A DNA stretch of 64,000 nt from Micromonospora sp. NBC_01699. Lineage in GTDB: Bacteria > Actinomycetota > Actinomycetes > Mycobacteriales > Micromonosporaceae. The stretch is from contig NZ_CP109199.1 of the NCBI RefSeq assembly GCF_036250065.1, positions 7,686,001-7,750,000 of the forward strand, written 5' to 3'. The position numbers and the translations under genes are program-made. The notes beneath the pieces are model-generated. The model was not told the origin of the DNA. It saw nothing but the letters and a program-made list of their open reading frames with translations, and did not search any database. Of the stretch, positions 8,632 to 18,896 are shown piece after piece. Every line of letters starts with the position of its first letter. Within the stretch, counting starts at the first letter, position 1.

Positions 8632-9252
8632 TCACAGATACACCTTGCGTTGGTACACCGCGTGTGCGCCGGCCACCCGGTCGAGGAAGAGCAGACCGGC
8701 ACAGTGGTCGATCTCGTGCTGTAACGCCCGCGCCTCGAAGCCGTCCGCGACCAACCGGACCGGCTCGCCCGTACCCGGTAGCTGACCGGTCACCACCAGC
8801 CGGCTGGCCCGCTTCACGTCACCGGTCAGATCCGGCACCGACATGCAGCCCTCCCGACCCGGCCGCCACCGGCTCGCCTCCACCACCGTCGCGTTGCACA
8901 ACACGAACGTGCCGTGCACGGTCACCGCCTTCGGGTGGCCGGTCACGTCGACCGCGAACACCCGTACGCCGACTCCGATCTGCGGCGCCGCCAGCCCAAC
9001 ACAGCCGGGCGAGGCGCGCATGGTGGCGATCAGGTCCGCGGCGAGTCGTACCACCTCGTCGGCGGTGGGGTCGACGTCGACACCGGCCCGGCTCAGCACC
9101 GGGTCGGGCGCGGAGACAACCGGCCGTACCCGCCCCACCGTCCCGAGTACCGCCACCGTCCATCCGCCCAACCCGGGATCGGCCACGATCGCGTCGACGC
9201 CGGACTCCCCCGGCGTCCGGGCAGCCGGCTCGCCGGCTTCCTCGGCGGTCAC
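8632..9252 (-). CDS. def: Peptide deformylase
   Basis: 206-residue metalloenzyme removing the N-formyl group from nascent proteins. All three deformylase motifs are present: GLAAPQ, EGCMS (the Cys metal ligand) and HEIDH (the His ligands and catalytic Glu). The first ~45 residues are an extension before the usual start of the fold. GTG start at 9252 overlaps the stop of the upstream ACT-domain gene as GTGA, indicating a two-gene operon. Many actinomycetes carry several def paralogues, so this may not be the only one. Confidence 0.96.
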   Translation of the reverse strand: MTAEEAGEPAARTPGESGVDAIVADPGLGGWTVAVLGTVGRVRPVVSAPDPVLSRAGVDVDPTADEVVRLAADLIATMRASPGCVGLAAPQIGVGVRVFAVDVTGHPKAVTVHGTFVLCNATVVEASRWRPGREGCMSVPDLTGDVKRASRLVVTGQLPGTGEPVRLVADGFEARALQHEIDHCAGLLFLDRVAGAHAVYQRKVYL

Positions 9253-9761
9253 AACAGGTCCGAATCGGCTCGGCGCAGGGTCACCTCGACGTCCAGGCCG
9301 GCGCCCACCTCGGTCAGCCGGGCCGCGAGCGGGTCGGCGGTGCCGGGCGGCAGGTCCACCTCGGCCACGATCAGATAGAGCGGCCCGGTGAGTCGGGTGG
9401 TCAGGTCGGTGACGTTGCCGCCGTACTCGGCGAGCACCCGGGTCACCGTGGCGACGATGCCGAGACGGTCGGCGCCGTGGACCGCGAGCACGTACGGTTC
9501 GCCGGCCGGTGGCTGCTCCCCGTCCGCCCGCACCGCCCGTACGGTGGCCAGCAGTTGACCGTCCGCGCGCAGCGGGAGCAACGCGGCCTCGACCTCGTCG
9601 GCGGTCGGGCCGACGCAGATCAGGGTCATCGCGAAGTGCCCGCGCAACCGGGTCATGGTCGAGTCGGTCAGGTTGGCACCGAGCCGGGCCAGCACCTCCG
9701 CCACATCGGCCACGATGCCGGGCCGGTCATGACCGATGACGGTGATCGCGAGCTGGCTCAT
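9249..9761 (-). CDS. Double ACT-domain regulatory protein (GcvR-like)
   Basis: 170-residue protein made of two ACT domains. The first begins AITVIGHDRPGIVADVAEVL and the second YVLAVHGADRLGIVATVTRVL, each with the small-ligand turn Asp-Arg-x-Gly-Ile-Val. Family members bind amino acids and regulate glycine cleavage or related metabolism, but the partner here is unknown. ATG at 9761 is the first sensible start; longer open frames upstream run into a repeat region. Coupled to def by a 4-base overlap. Confidence 0.88.
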   Translation of the reverse strand: MSQLAITVIGHDRPGIVADVAEVLARLGANLTDSTMTRLRGHFAMTLICVGPTADEVEAALLPLRADGQLLATVRAVRADGEQPPAGEPYVLAVHGADRLGIVATVTRVLAEYGGNVTDLTTRLTGPLYLIVAEVDLPPGTADPLAARLTEVGAGLDVEVTLRRADSDLL

Positions 9762-9822
9762 CCGGGCATTCTGCCCGATCGGCGCCCGCGACCCGCCCCA
9801 GACGGGCCACCGGTCCACGCTG

Positions 9823-9888
9823 CGGGACAGGTGGCCTGTCCGGGGCGGGACTAGGTGGCCTGTCACACAGCGGGACAGGTGGCCCGTC
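9823..9888. repeat. Three tandem palindromic repeats in the ACT-gene/mutY divergent region
   Basis: Three copies of CGGGACAGGTGGCCTGTC or a close variant at 9823-9840, 9846-9864 and 9871-9888. Each is itself an inverted repeat, GACAGG-TGG-CCTGTC; copy 2 has TA replacing a base and copy 3 has one C-for-T change. Starts are about 23-25 bp apart. A single inverted half (GACGGGCCACC) lies at 9801-9811. Position between divergent genes suggests an operator array or a REP-like element. Confidence 0.75.
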
Positions 9889-9969
9889 ACCGGACGGCCA
9901 ACGGTGCCCATGCGACACCGGCGACGGCCCGCTGTCGCGGCCCTGGTCGCCGTGACAGGATCGGGCGCG

Positions 9970-10899
9970 ATGTCCGAACCAACCCTCGCCACCGTGGCCA
10001 TCCGGTGGTACGACGAGAACGCGCGCGACCTGCCGTGGCGAGAGCCCGATGTCACCGCCTGGGCGGTGCTGGTCAGCGAGGTCATGTTGCAGCAGACCCC
10101 GGTCGTACGGGTCCTGCCCGCCTGGCGTGCCTGGCTGACCCGCTGGCCCGGGCCGGCCGAACTCGCCGCCGATCCACCGGGCGAGGCGATCAGGATGTGG
10201 GGACGGCTCGGCTACCCCCGTCGGGCGCTGCGGCTGCGCGACTGTGCGGTGGCACTGGTCGAACGGCACGCTGGCGAGGTGCCGACCGACCTGGCCGCCC
10301 TGCTCTCCCTGCCCGGCATCGGCGACTACACCGCGCGGGCGGTGCTCGCGTTCGCGTACGGGCAGCGGCACCCGGTGGTGGACACGAACGTACGGCGGCT
10401 GGTGGCTCGGGCGGTGGCCGGTGCCGCCGATGCCGGGCCGGCAACCCGCCCGTCCGACCTGGTCGCCACGGCGGAACTGCTGCCGGAGAAGCCGGCCGAG
10501 GCGGCTCGGGCAAGCGCGGCGTTCATGGAACTCGGGGCGCTGATCTGCACCGCCCGCGCCCCCCGGTGCGTGGACTGCCCACTCGCCGAGCGGTGCGCCT
10601 GGCGTGCCTCGGGCGCACCCGCGCCAACCGGCCCGACGCGCCGCCCACAGCGCTACGCCGGCACCGACCGCCAGGTACGCGGCCTACTGCTGGCGGTGCT
10701 ACGGGACGCGACCGCCCCCGTACCCCTCGCCCAACTCGACCTCGTCTGGCCCGACCCCACCCAACGAACCCGCGCCCTAACCTCCCTCATCGACGACGGC
10801 CTAGTGACCCCCCTCCCCAACACCACCTACACCCTCCCCCTCTCCTCCCCCCTCCCCCTGCCCTCCCCCCTCCCCCCACCTCTCTCCTCGTCGATCTAG
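9970..10899 (+). CDS. mutY: A/G-specific adenine glycosylase
   Basis: 309-residue base-excision repair enzyme removing adenine opposite 8-oxoguanine. The helix-hairpin-helix is LPGIGDYTARAV, the catalytic Asp lies in VVDTNVRRL, and the 4Fe-4S cluster ligands are C-x6-C-x2-C-x5-C (CTARAPRCVDCPLAERC). It is the short actinobacterial form, without a full MutT-like C-terminal domain. ATG at 9970 has AGGA 9 nt upstream. The last ~40 codons change to almost G-free, C-rich codons encoding a Leu/Pro/Ser tail, and the TAG stop lies inside the left arm of the palindrome that follows. Confidence 0.95.
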   Translation: MSEPTLATVAIRWYDENARDLPWREPDVTAWAVLVSEVMLQQTPVVRVLPAWRAWLTRWPGPAELAADPPGEAIRMWGRLGYPRRALRLRDCAVALVERHAGEVPTDLAALLSLPGIGDYTARAVLAFAYGQRHPVVDTNVRRLVARAVAGAADAGPATRPSDLVATAELLPEKPAEAARASAAFMELGALICTARAPRCVDCPLAERCAWRASGAPAPTGPTRRPQRYAGTDRQVRGLLLAVLRDATAPVPLAQLDLVWPDPTQRTRALTSLIDDGLVTPLPNTTYTLPLSSPLPLPSPLPPPLSSSI

Positions 10900-10952
10900 G
10901 GCAGATGGTGGCTTGTTGATCTCCAATCACACGTATTTGCCCTAGATCGACG
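10889..10952. repeat. Palindromic element A (GATCTAGGG family) in the mutY/clpC convergent junction
   Basis: Perfect 15-bp arms CGTCGATCTAGGGCA (10889-10903) and its complement (10938-10952) enclose a 34-nt centre containing CTTGTTGATCTC. A C-rich tract (about 10840-10888) precedes it and a G-rich tract (about 10951-11015) follows, so the unit is nearly symmetric on both strands. A second copy with the same arms lies at 41872. The location between convergent stops suggests a bidirectional terminator or mobile palindrome. Confidence 0.85.
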
Positions 10953-11083
10953 GGGATGGGGGTGGGGGCACGCGGGGGGGCGGGGGGAGGGGAGGGGAGG
11001 GGAGGGGGAGGGGGATGCAGAGCGGCCCCGGGGGCTTTCGCCTGGCCGGGGCCGCGCTGGGGGTGCTGGGTGGAGGTGGTGCT

Positions 11084-13615
<2,532 letters not shown>

Positions 13616-13806
13616 GCCCTCGTGCTCCTCACGTGCCGTGCGCCATTGATCTTGGCGGGGCCAGCGCCCGGGCGTCCAGGTGACACCCGTGCCATCACTC
13701 TATCGCCGCGAACCGACTCTTCTGAGGTCGTGTGTTGCTGGAATGCGCCACGTCCGCGACGTTTTTTCCCAACTGCCCGCGCTCAGAGCGTGTTCCCCGG
13801 CCCCCG

Positions 13807-13822
13807 GCTCTACGCGTAGAGC
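13807..13822. promoter_or_regulatory. Perfect 16-bp palindrome upstream of clpC
   Basis: GCTCTACGCGTAGAGC is a perfect palindrome about 190 bp upstream of the clpC start. Its form suits a dimeric repressor or activator. ClpC genes of actinobacteria are often controlled by ClgR, but this sequence is only loosely like described ClgR sites. Confidence 0.45.
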
Positions 13823-13843
13823 GAAATCCAGCCCGGCGGTCTG

Positions 13844-13908
13844 ACGTCCACAGGCAGTCCCGAGTTCCTCCACAGGTTGTGGATAACTCTTCCACTGGTT
13901 GTGGACAA
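13844..13908. promoter_or_regulatory. Cluster of DnaA-box-like sequences
   Basis: Two boxes matching the DnaA consensus, TTGTGGATAA (13877-13886, complement TTATCCACAA) and TTGTGGACAA (13899-13908, complement TTGTCCACAA), plus two degenerate ones in the opposite orientation, ACGTCCACA (13844-13852) and TCCTCCACA (13866-13874). No dnaA, dnaN or other origin genes are nearby, so this is not oriC; it could be a DnaA-titrating or regulatory site upstream of clpC. Confidence 0.55.
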
Positions 13909-13970
13909 CGTCGGGGCCGCCGGGTTCCTTCCCGGCGGCGGGGGAGGTTTCCGGACCCGTGGGCACGGCT

Positions 13971-14080
13971 GCGGACGGCCACGCGAGCGAGCAAGGACGG
14001 ACAGGCGGTCGGGGACGGGCGGACGGCCACGCGAGCGAGCAAGGACGGACGGGCGGACGGGGACGGGCGGACGGGGCGAC
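13971..14080. repeat. 48-bp tandem duplication in the lsr2-clpC intergenic region
   Basis: Units at 13971-14018 and 14019-14066 differ at two positions and are followed by a partial third. Each begins GCGGACGGCCACGCGAGC. The sequence continues G-rich to about 14155. This part of the 677-bp gap between lsr2 and clpC shows no convincing gene. Confidence 0.75.
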
Positions 14081-14292
14081 GCGCGGGGCAGGACGGGCGG
14101 GCACCCCGGCGGGCGGTCACGGGGGCACCCGGGACGGGCGGCAGGGGGAGGCGGATGACGAGCAGCCGGGACGCGAGCGGCAACTTACCCCGATTCCGCC
14201 GAAACGGATATCTAGGGGATAAAGTCCAGCGCCGGGCCAGAAGCGTCGCATTCGCTCCGGACCCGGCGCGGGGAGCCGGTCAGCCGGCAGGC

Positions 14293-14643
14293 TCAGCGGC
14301 CGGCCTTGGCGTGGTACTCGTCGACGATCTCCTGCGGGATGCGCCCCCGGTCGGAGATGTCCCGGCCTTCCTTCTTGGCCCAGGCCCGGATCGCCTTGTT
14401 CTGCTCCCGGTCCGCGGTGGCGCCCCCGCGCCCCCGAGCCGCCCGGCCGCCGACGACGACGCCGCCACGGCCGACCTTCGAGCCGGACGCGACGTACGGC
14501 GAGAATAGGTCCCGCAATTTCCCGGCGTTCTTCTTCGACAGGTCGATCTCGTACTGAACGCCGTCGAGCGAGAACTTGACGGTCTCGTCCGCGTCGCCGC
14601 CGTCAAGGTCATCGACAAGCTTGTGAATGATCTGCTTGGCCAC
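14293..14643 (-). CDS. lsr2: Nucleoid-associated protein Lsr2
   Basis: 116-residue H-NS-like xenogeneic silencer that bridges AT-rich DNA. The N-terminal dimerisation domain (MAKQIIHKLVDDLDGGDADE, FSLDGVQYEIDLSKKNA) is joined by a Gly/Arg linker to the C-terminal domain with the AT-hook-like RGR motif (ISDRGRIPQEIVDEYHAK). GTG at 14643 has AGAGGA upstream. The order lysS-lsr2-clpC is conserved in actinobacteria. It may silence the few AT-rich patches in this window, such as 48640-48800. Confidence 0.96.
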   Translation of the reverse strand: MAKQIIHKLVDDLDGGDADETVKFSLDGVQYEIDLSKKNAGKLRDLFSPYVASGSKVGRGGVVVGGRAARGRGGATADREQNKAIRAWAKKEGRDISDRGRIPQEIVDEYHAKAGR

Positions 14644-14685
14644 GTGCCGTAATCCTCTCGAGCAGGGTGTTCCGCAAACAAGAGC

Positions 14686-14716
14686 ACAATAGCCCGACGC
14701 GCACTCGTTGCGTCAA
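14686..14716 (-). promoter_or_regulatory. Candidate lsr2 promoter
   Basis: On the minus strand TTGACG (14716-14711) and TATTGT (14691-14686) are separated by 19 bp and lie about 40 bp before the lsr2 start, giving a leadered transcript that includes the AGAGGA ribosome site. Confidence 0.45.
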
Positions 14717-14751
14717 TAGGACCCGGAAATTACTCAACAGGACTTACGCGA

Positions 14752-16260
14752 CTACTCCGCGCGGATCAAGGGGAAGAGGATGGTTTCCCGAATTCCGAGG
14801 CCGGTGAGGGTCATCAGCAGCCGGTCGATTCCAATTCCGACGCCGCCGGAGGGCGGCATTCCGTACTCCAAGGCGCGGAGGAAGTCCTCGTCCAGGCGCA
14901 TTGCCTCGTCGTCGCCCTTCGCCCCGAGTTGCGCCTGGGCGAGCAGCCGGGCCCGCTGCACCACCGGGTCGACCAGTTCCGAGTAGCCCGTGCCGAGTTC
15001 GAATCCGAGCGCGTACAGGTCCCATTTTTCGGTGAGTCCTGGCTGCTCACGGTGGGCGCGGACGAGCGGGCTGGTGTCCTCCGGGTAGTCCCGTACGAAC
15101 GTCGGCTCACGCAGTCCGGGCACCACCAGTTCCTCGAACAGCTCCTCGGCGAGCTTGCCCGGCACCCACTTCGGATCGACTCCGAGGCCAATTTTTTCGG
15201 CGTACCGGACGAGCTGGGCCCGATCGGTCGAGACCGTCACCTCCTCGCCGAGGGCCTCCGATAGCGACCCGAAGAGCGTCGTCGTACGCCACTGGCCGCC
15301 CAGGTCCAACTCGGCCCCGTCGGCGTGCGTCACGACGTGCGAGCCGGCCACCGCGTACGCCGCCTCCTGCACCAGTTCCCTGGTGAGCTTGGCCATAGTG
15401 TCGTAGTCGCCGTATGCCTCGTACATCTCCAGCATCGCGAACTCGGGAGAGTGCGAGGAGTCGATGCCCTCATTACGGAAGTTACGGTTGATCTCGAAGA
15501 CCCGGTCGATGCCGCCGACCACGGCGCGCTTCAGATAAAGCTCGGGCGCGATTCGAAGGTACAGGTCGGTGCTCAGCGCATTGCTGTGCGTCACGAATGG
15601 CCGGGCGGTGGCCCCGCCGTGCAGCAACTGGAGCATCGGGGTTTCGACCTCGACGAAACTGCGGGCGTGCAGGGAATCGCGCAGGCTCCGTACGGCGGTC
15701 GCCCTGGTCCGAACGGTCTCACGGGCCTGCGGCCGGACGATCAGGTCGACATAACGCTGCCGGACCCGTGCCTCCTCGCTGAGCGGCTTGTGCGCCACCG
15801 GCAGGGGTCGCAGAGCCTTCGCCGTGATCTTCCAGGACTCGGCGAGCACGGACAACTCGCCACGCCGGCTGGTGATCACTTCACCGGTCACGCCGATGTG
15901 GTCACCGAGGTCGACCTGGCGCTTCCACTCTTCGAGCCGCTCCGCCCCGACCCGGTCCAGGGAGATCATCGCCTGGAGTTCGGTGCCGTCGCCGTCGCGC
16001 AGGGTGGCGAAGCAGAGCTTGCCGCTGTTCCGTACGAAGATCACCCGGCCGGTCACCGCGACGGTGTCCCCGGTCTGGCTGTCGGTGGCCAGGTCGACGT
16101 ACCGGGCCCGGACCTCGGCCAGGGTCGCGGTACGCGGATAACCCACCGGGTACGGCTCGACGCCGTCGGCGAGCAGGCGGTCCCGCTTCTCCCGCCGGAC
16201 CCGCATCTGCTCCGGAAGGTCGTCCACTGGTTCGGCGGCGGCGGGGATGTGCTCGGTCAC
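14752..16260 (-). CDS. lysS: Lysyl-tRNA synthetase (class II)
   Basis: 502-residue aminoacyl-tRNA synthetase. It has an N-terminal OB-fold anticodon-binding domain ([26 protein letters not shown]) and a class II catalytic core with motif 2 ([20 protein letters not shown]) and motif 3 ([17 protein letters not shown]). Length is normal for bacterial LysS. GTG at 16260 is preceded by GAGGAAG with 6-nt spacing. It is divergent from the methyltransferase gene at 16380 and upstream of lsr2 on the same strand. Confidence 0.97.
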   Translation of the reverse strand: MTEHIPAAAEPVDDLPEQMRVRREKRDRLLADGVEPYPVGYPRTATLAEVRARYVDLATDSQTGDTVAVTGRVIFVRNSGKLCFATLRDGDGTELQAMISLDRVGAERLEEWKRQVDLGDHIGVTGEVITSRRGELSVLAESWKITAKALRPLPVAHKPLSEEARVRQRYVDLIVRPQARETVRTRATAVRSLRDSLHARSFVEVETPMLQLLHGGATARPFVTHSNALSTDLYLRIAPELYLKRAVVGGIDRVFEINRNFRNEGIDSSHSPEFAMLEMYEAYGDYDTMAKLTRELVQEAAYAVAGSHVVTHADGAELDLGGQWRTTTLFGSLSEALGEEVTVSTDRAQLVRYAEKIGLGVDPKWVPGKLAEELFEELVVPGLREPTFVRDYPEDTSPLVRAHREQPGLTEKWDLYALGFELGTGYSELVDPVVQRARLLAQAQLGAKGDDEAMRLDEDFLRALEYGMPPSGGVGIGIDRLLMTLTGLGIRETILFPLIRAE

Positions 16261-16367
16261 GGCAGGCTTCCTCAGGACAGTGAGTTCGGCAGAATTCCCC
16301 GAGCCTACTCAAGTGCCTCCGGAGCGGGCAGCGGATAACCAGCGGACAGCATCGCGTGACCAACGGA

Positions 16368-16373
16368 TAACAT
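16368..16373 (+). promoter_or_regulatory. -10 element of the leaderless methyltransferase gene
   Basis: TAACAT ends 6 nt before the GTG at 16380, with no ribosome-binding site, matching the radA and disA starts. Confidence 0.55.
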
Positions 16374-16379
16374 CGGGCT

Positions 16380-17123
16380 GTGACTGATCTTGATCAGGCG
16401 CTGTCGTTCGGCGCCGCCGCGCAGACCTACGACCGTTTCCGTCCGGCGTACCCGCTGGCCGCGCTGACCTGGGCCGTCGACGCCGCCGAGCCGGTCCGGG
16501 TGGTGGACCTCGCCGCCGGAACCGGCATCCTGACCCGGCAACTGCTCGGGCTGGGACACAGCGTCGTACCGGTCGAGCCGGACGAGGGGATGCGGACCCA
16601 GCTGGCCGCCGCCACCCCGGGCACGACGGCGCTGGCCGGCAGCGCCGAGGCGGTGCCACTGCCGGACGGCGACGCGGATGTGATCATGACCGGGCAGGCG
16701 TACCACTGGTTCGACCGCGACCGCGCGCACGCCGAGGCGGCCCGGGTGCTGCGCCCCGGCGGACGCTTCGCCCCGATCTGGAACAGCCGGGACGAGTCGG
16801 TGACATGGGTGGCCGCGCTGAGCCGGCTGCTGGCCGACTTCGCCGGCAAGCCGAGCGTGGACACCGCACCGGAGCTGAGCACCTTCGGCGACCGCTTCGA
16901 GCCGCTACAGCGGGCCGAGTTCTCGCACGCGGTCAGCCAGACCGCCGACAGCCTGGTCGGCCTGGTCCGCACCCGCTCCTACTACCTGACCGCCACCCGG
17001 CAGCGGCAACGCGAGCTCGAAGCGGCCGTACGCGATCTGGCCCTGCACCACCCCGACCTGGTCGGCCGGGAAGCCTTCGACCTGCCCTACCGGACCACCG
17101 TCTACCGGGCCCGCCGCCGCTGA
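16380..17123 (+). CDS. Class I SAM-dependent methyltransferase
   Basis: 247-residue methyltransferase (type-11 fold). Motif I is VVDLAAGTGILTRQLL, with VEPDEGM as the acidic second strand, SAEAVPLPDGDADVIMTGQAYHWFD as the central motif and RVLRPGGRFAPIWN as the post-motif. The FHW-type YHWFD segment is typical of bacterial trans-aconitate/sterol-like methyltransferase relatives, but the substrate cannot be predicted. GTG start at 16380 is supported by the leaderless promoter. It stands alone between lysS (divergent) and coaX (convergent). Confidence 0.9.
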   Translation: MTDLDQALSFGAAAQTYDRFRPAYPLAALTWAVDAAEPVRVVDLAAGTGILTRQLLGLGHSVVPVEPDEGMRTQLAAATPGTTALAGSAEAVPLPDGDADVIMTGQAYHWFDRDRAHAEAARVLRPGGRFAPIWNSRDESVTWVAALSRLLADFAGKPSVDTAPELSTFGDRFEPLQRAEFSHAVSQTADSLVGLVRTRSYYLTATRQRQRELEAAVRDLALHHPDLVGREAFDLPYRTTVYRARRR

Positions 17124-17165
17124 CCCGGCAGGTTCACCGTTCGGCGGGTTCGCGGCCGGCAGCGG

Positions 17166-17924
17166 TCAGAGGTTGCGCTCGTAGACCATCCGCAGGCCGA
17201 TCAGGGTGATCATCGGCTCGTGGTGGGTGATCGTGGCGCACTCGCCGATGACCAGCGGGGCCAGCCCACCGGTGGCGATCACCGCGCGCACCTCACCCAA
17301 CTCCTGGGTCATCCGCTCGACGATCCGGTCCACCTGCCCGGCGAAGCCGAAGTAGAGCCCCGACTGGAGGCACTCGACGGTGTTCTTGCCGATCACCGAA
17401 CGCGGCTTGGTCGGCTCGACCTTGCGCAGTTGGGCGGCGCGGGCGGCGAGCGCGTCGAAGGAGATCTCGATGCCGGGCGCGAACGCCCCGCCGAGGAACT
17501 CCCCCCGCCCACTGATCACGTCGAAGTTGGTGGTGGTGCCGAAGTCGACCACGATCGACGGACCCCCGTAGATCGTGTACGCGGCCAGGGTGTTCACCAC
17601 CCGGTCGGCGCCGACCTCCTTGGGGTTGTCGATCGCGAGCTGCACCCCGGTCTTCACCCCCGGCTCCACGATCACGCTCGGTACGTCGGCGTAGTACCGG
17701 GCCAGCATGCTGCGCAACGACCGCAGCGCCGCCGGTACGGTCGAACAGGCGGCCACCCCGGTGATCTCGACCGCGTCACCGGCGAGCAGCCCACGGAACT
17801 TCAGGCCCAGCTCGTCGGCGGTGGACCGGGCATCGGTCTTGATCCGCCACGAGTGGGCCAGTTTGTCCCCGTCGAACGTCGCCAGAACGGTGTTGGTGTT
17901 ACCGATGTCGATGCAGAGCAGCAT
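17166..17924 (-). CDS. coaX: Type III pantothenate kinase
   Basis: 252-residue kinase catalysing the first committed step of CoA synthesis. It has the ASKHA-type phosphate motif DIGNTNTVLATF near the N-terminus, a GADRVVN segment and VVDFGTTTNFDVI, all standard for CoaX. It starts 3 bp after the nadC stop, so it is the last gene of the nadB-nadC-coaX run. Together with panC and panD in the same leftward string, it makes a CoA-supply cluster. Confidence 0.97.
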   Translation of the reverse strand: MLLCIDIGNTNTVLATFDGDKLAHSWRIKTDARSTADELGLKFRGLLAGDAVEITGVAACSTVPAALRSLRSMLARYYADVPSVIVEPGVKTGVQLAIDNPKEVGADRVVNTLAAYTIYGGPSIVVDFGTTTNFDVISGRGEFLGGAFAPGIEISFDALAARAAQLRKVEPTKPRSVIGKNTVECLQSGLYFGFAGQVDRIVERMTQELGEVRAVIATGGLAPLVIGECATITHHEPMITLIGLRMVYERNL

Positions 17925-17927
17925 TCG

Positions 17928-18896
17928 TCAGCCCCGGTGCTCCAGGTCCGTACCCTCGGTTCGGCCGAGGTCGGCCGGCCGGAGGTCTAGTGCGATGTCC
18001 AAGATAGGCGACGAGTGGGTCAGTGCCCCAACCGAAAGGTAGTCGACCCCGGTGGCGGCGTACTCGGCCGCGACGTCCAGGGTCAGCCCGCCGGTCGCCT
18101 CCAGCTCGGCCCGGTCGCCGACCACCGCCACCACCTCGGCCAACAGGCCGGGCGTCATGTTGTCGCAGAGCAGGAACCCCGCGCCCGCCTCGACCGCCTC
18201 CAGCGCCTCCGCGACGTCCGTCACCTCGACCTGGATCGGCACCAGCGGAAACGCCTCCCGCACCCGCTGGTACGCCGGGGTGATCCCGCCGGCCGCCAAC
18301 TTGTGGTTGTCCTTGATCATCGCGACGTCGTAGAGGCCCATCCGCTTGTTCGTGCCGCCGCCGGCCCGTACCGCGTACTTCTCCAGCACCCGCAGGCCGG
18401 GCGTGGTCTTGCGGGTGTCCAGCACCGTCGACTTGCTGCCGACCAGGGCGTCCGCCCAGGCCCGCGTGTGGGTCGCCACCCCGGACATCCGGGTGAGCAG
18501 GTTCAGCGCGGTCCGCTCGGCGGTGAGCAGGACCCGGGTCGGCCCGGTCACCGTCGCCAGCACGTCGCCGCGGGCCACCCGGTCGCCGTCGCGGGCCCGC
18601 AACAACACCTCCACCGTACGGCCGGCCGCCTCGTCGCCGACCAGCTCCAACACCACCGCCTCGTCGTCGCCGACCAGCTCGAACACCGCCGCCGCCACGG
18701 CCAGCCCGGCCACCACCCCGTCGGCGCGGGCCACCACGTCCACGGTGTCGACCTGCCCGGCCGGGATCGTCGCCACGCTGGTCACGTCGACCCGGTCCGG
18801 CCCGAGGTCCTCCTGGAGCGCGGTCTGCACGATTCGGGTCACGGCCACCGGATCGAGTCCGGCCACCCGCAACGCGTCCTCGGTAGCGGTCCTCAC
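17928..18896 (-). CDS. nadC: Nicotinate-nucleotide pyrophosphorylase (quinolinate phosphoribosyltransferase)
   Basis: 322-residue enzyme converting quinolinate and PRPP to nicotinate mononucleotide. Seen: EDLGPDRVDVTS, TRMSGVATHTRAW, LDTRKTTPGLRVLEKYAVRAGGG and MIKDNH, the family's substrate-binding Arg/Lys/His set. GTG at 18896 is chosen because it overlaps the nadB stop as GTGA; a longer frame would start inside nadB. Followed by coaX after 3 bp. Confidence 0.97.
   Translation of the reverse strand: MRTATEDALRVAGLDPVAVTRIVQTALQEDLGPDRVDVTSVATIPAGQVDTVDVVARADGVVAGLAVAAAVFELVGDDEAVVLELVGDEAAGRTVEVLLRARDGDRVARGDVLATVTGPTRVLLTAERTALNLLTRMSGVATHTRAWADALVGSKSTVLDTRKTTPGLRVLEKYAVRAGGGTNKRMGLYDVAMIKDNHKLAAGGITPAYQRVREAFPLVPIQVEVTDVAEALEAVEAGAGFLLCDNMTPGLLAEVVAVVGDRAELEATGGLTLDVAAEYAATGVDYLSVGALTHSSPILDIALDLRPADLGRTEGTDLEHRG

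Noticed and set aside
10955-11015. G-rich tract as a mobile-element end
   Set aside because: No target-site duplication or transposase; better explained as the flank of palindromic element A.
13844-13908. Replication origin
   Set aside because: DnaA boxes are few and no dnaA, dnaN, parA or rpmH genes are nearby.
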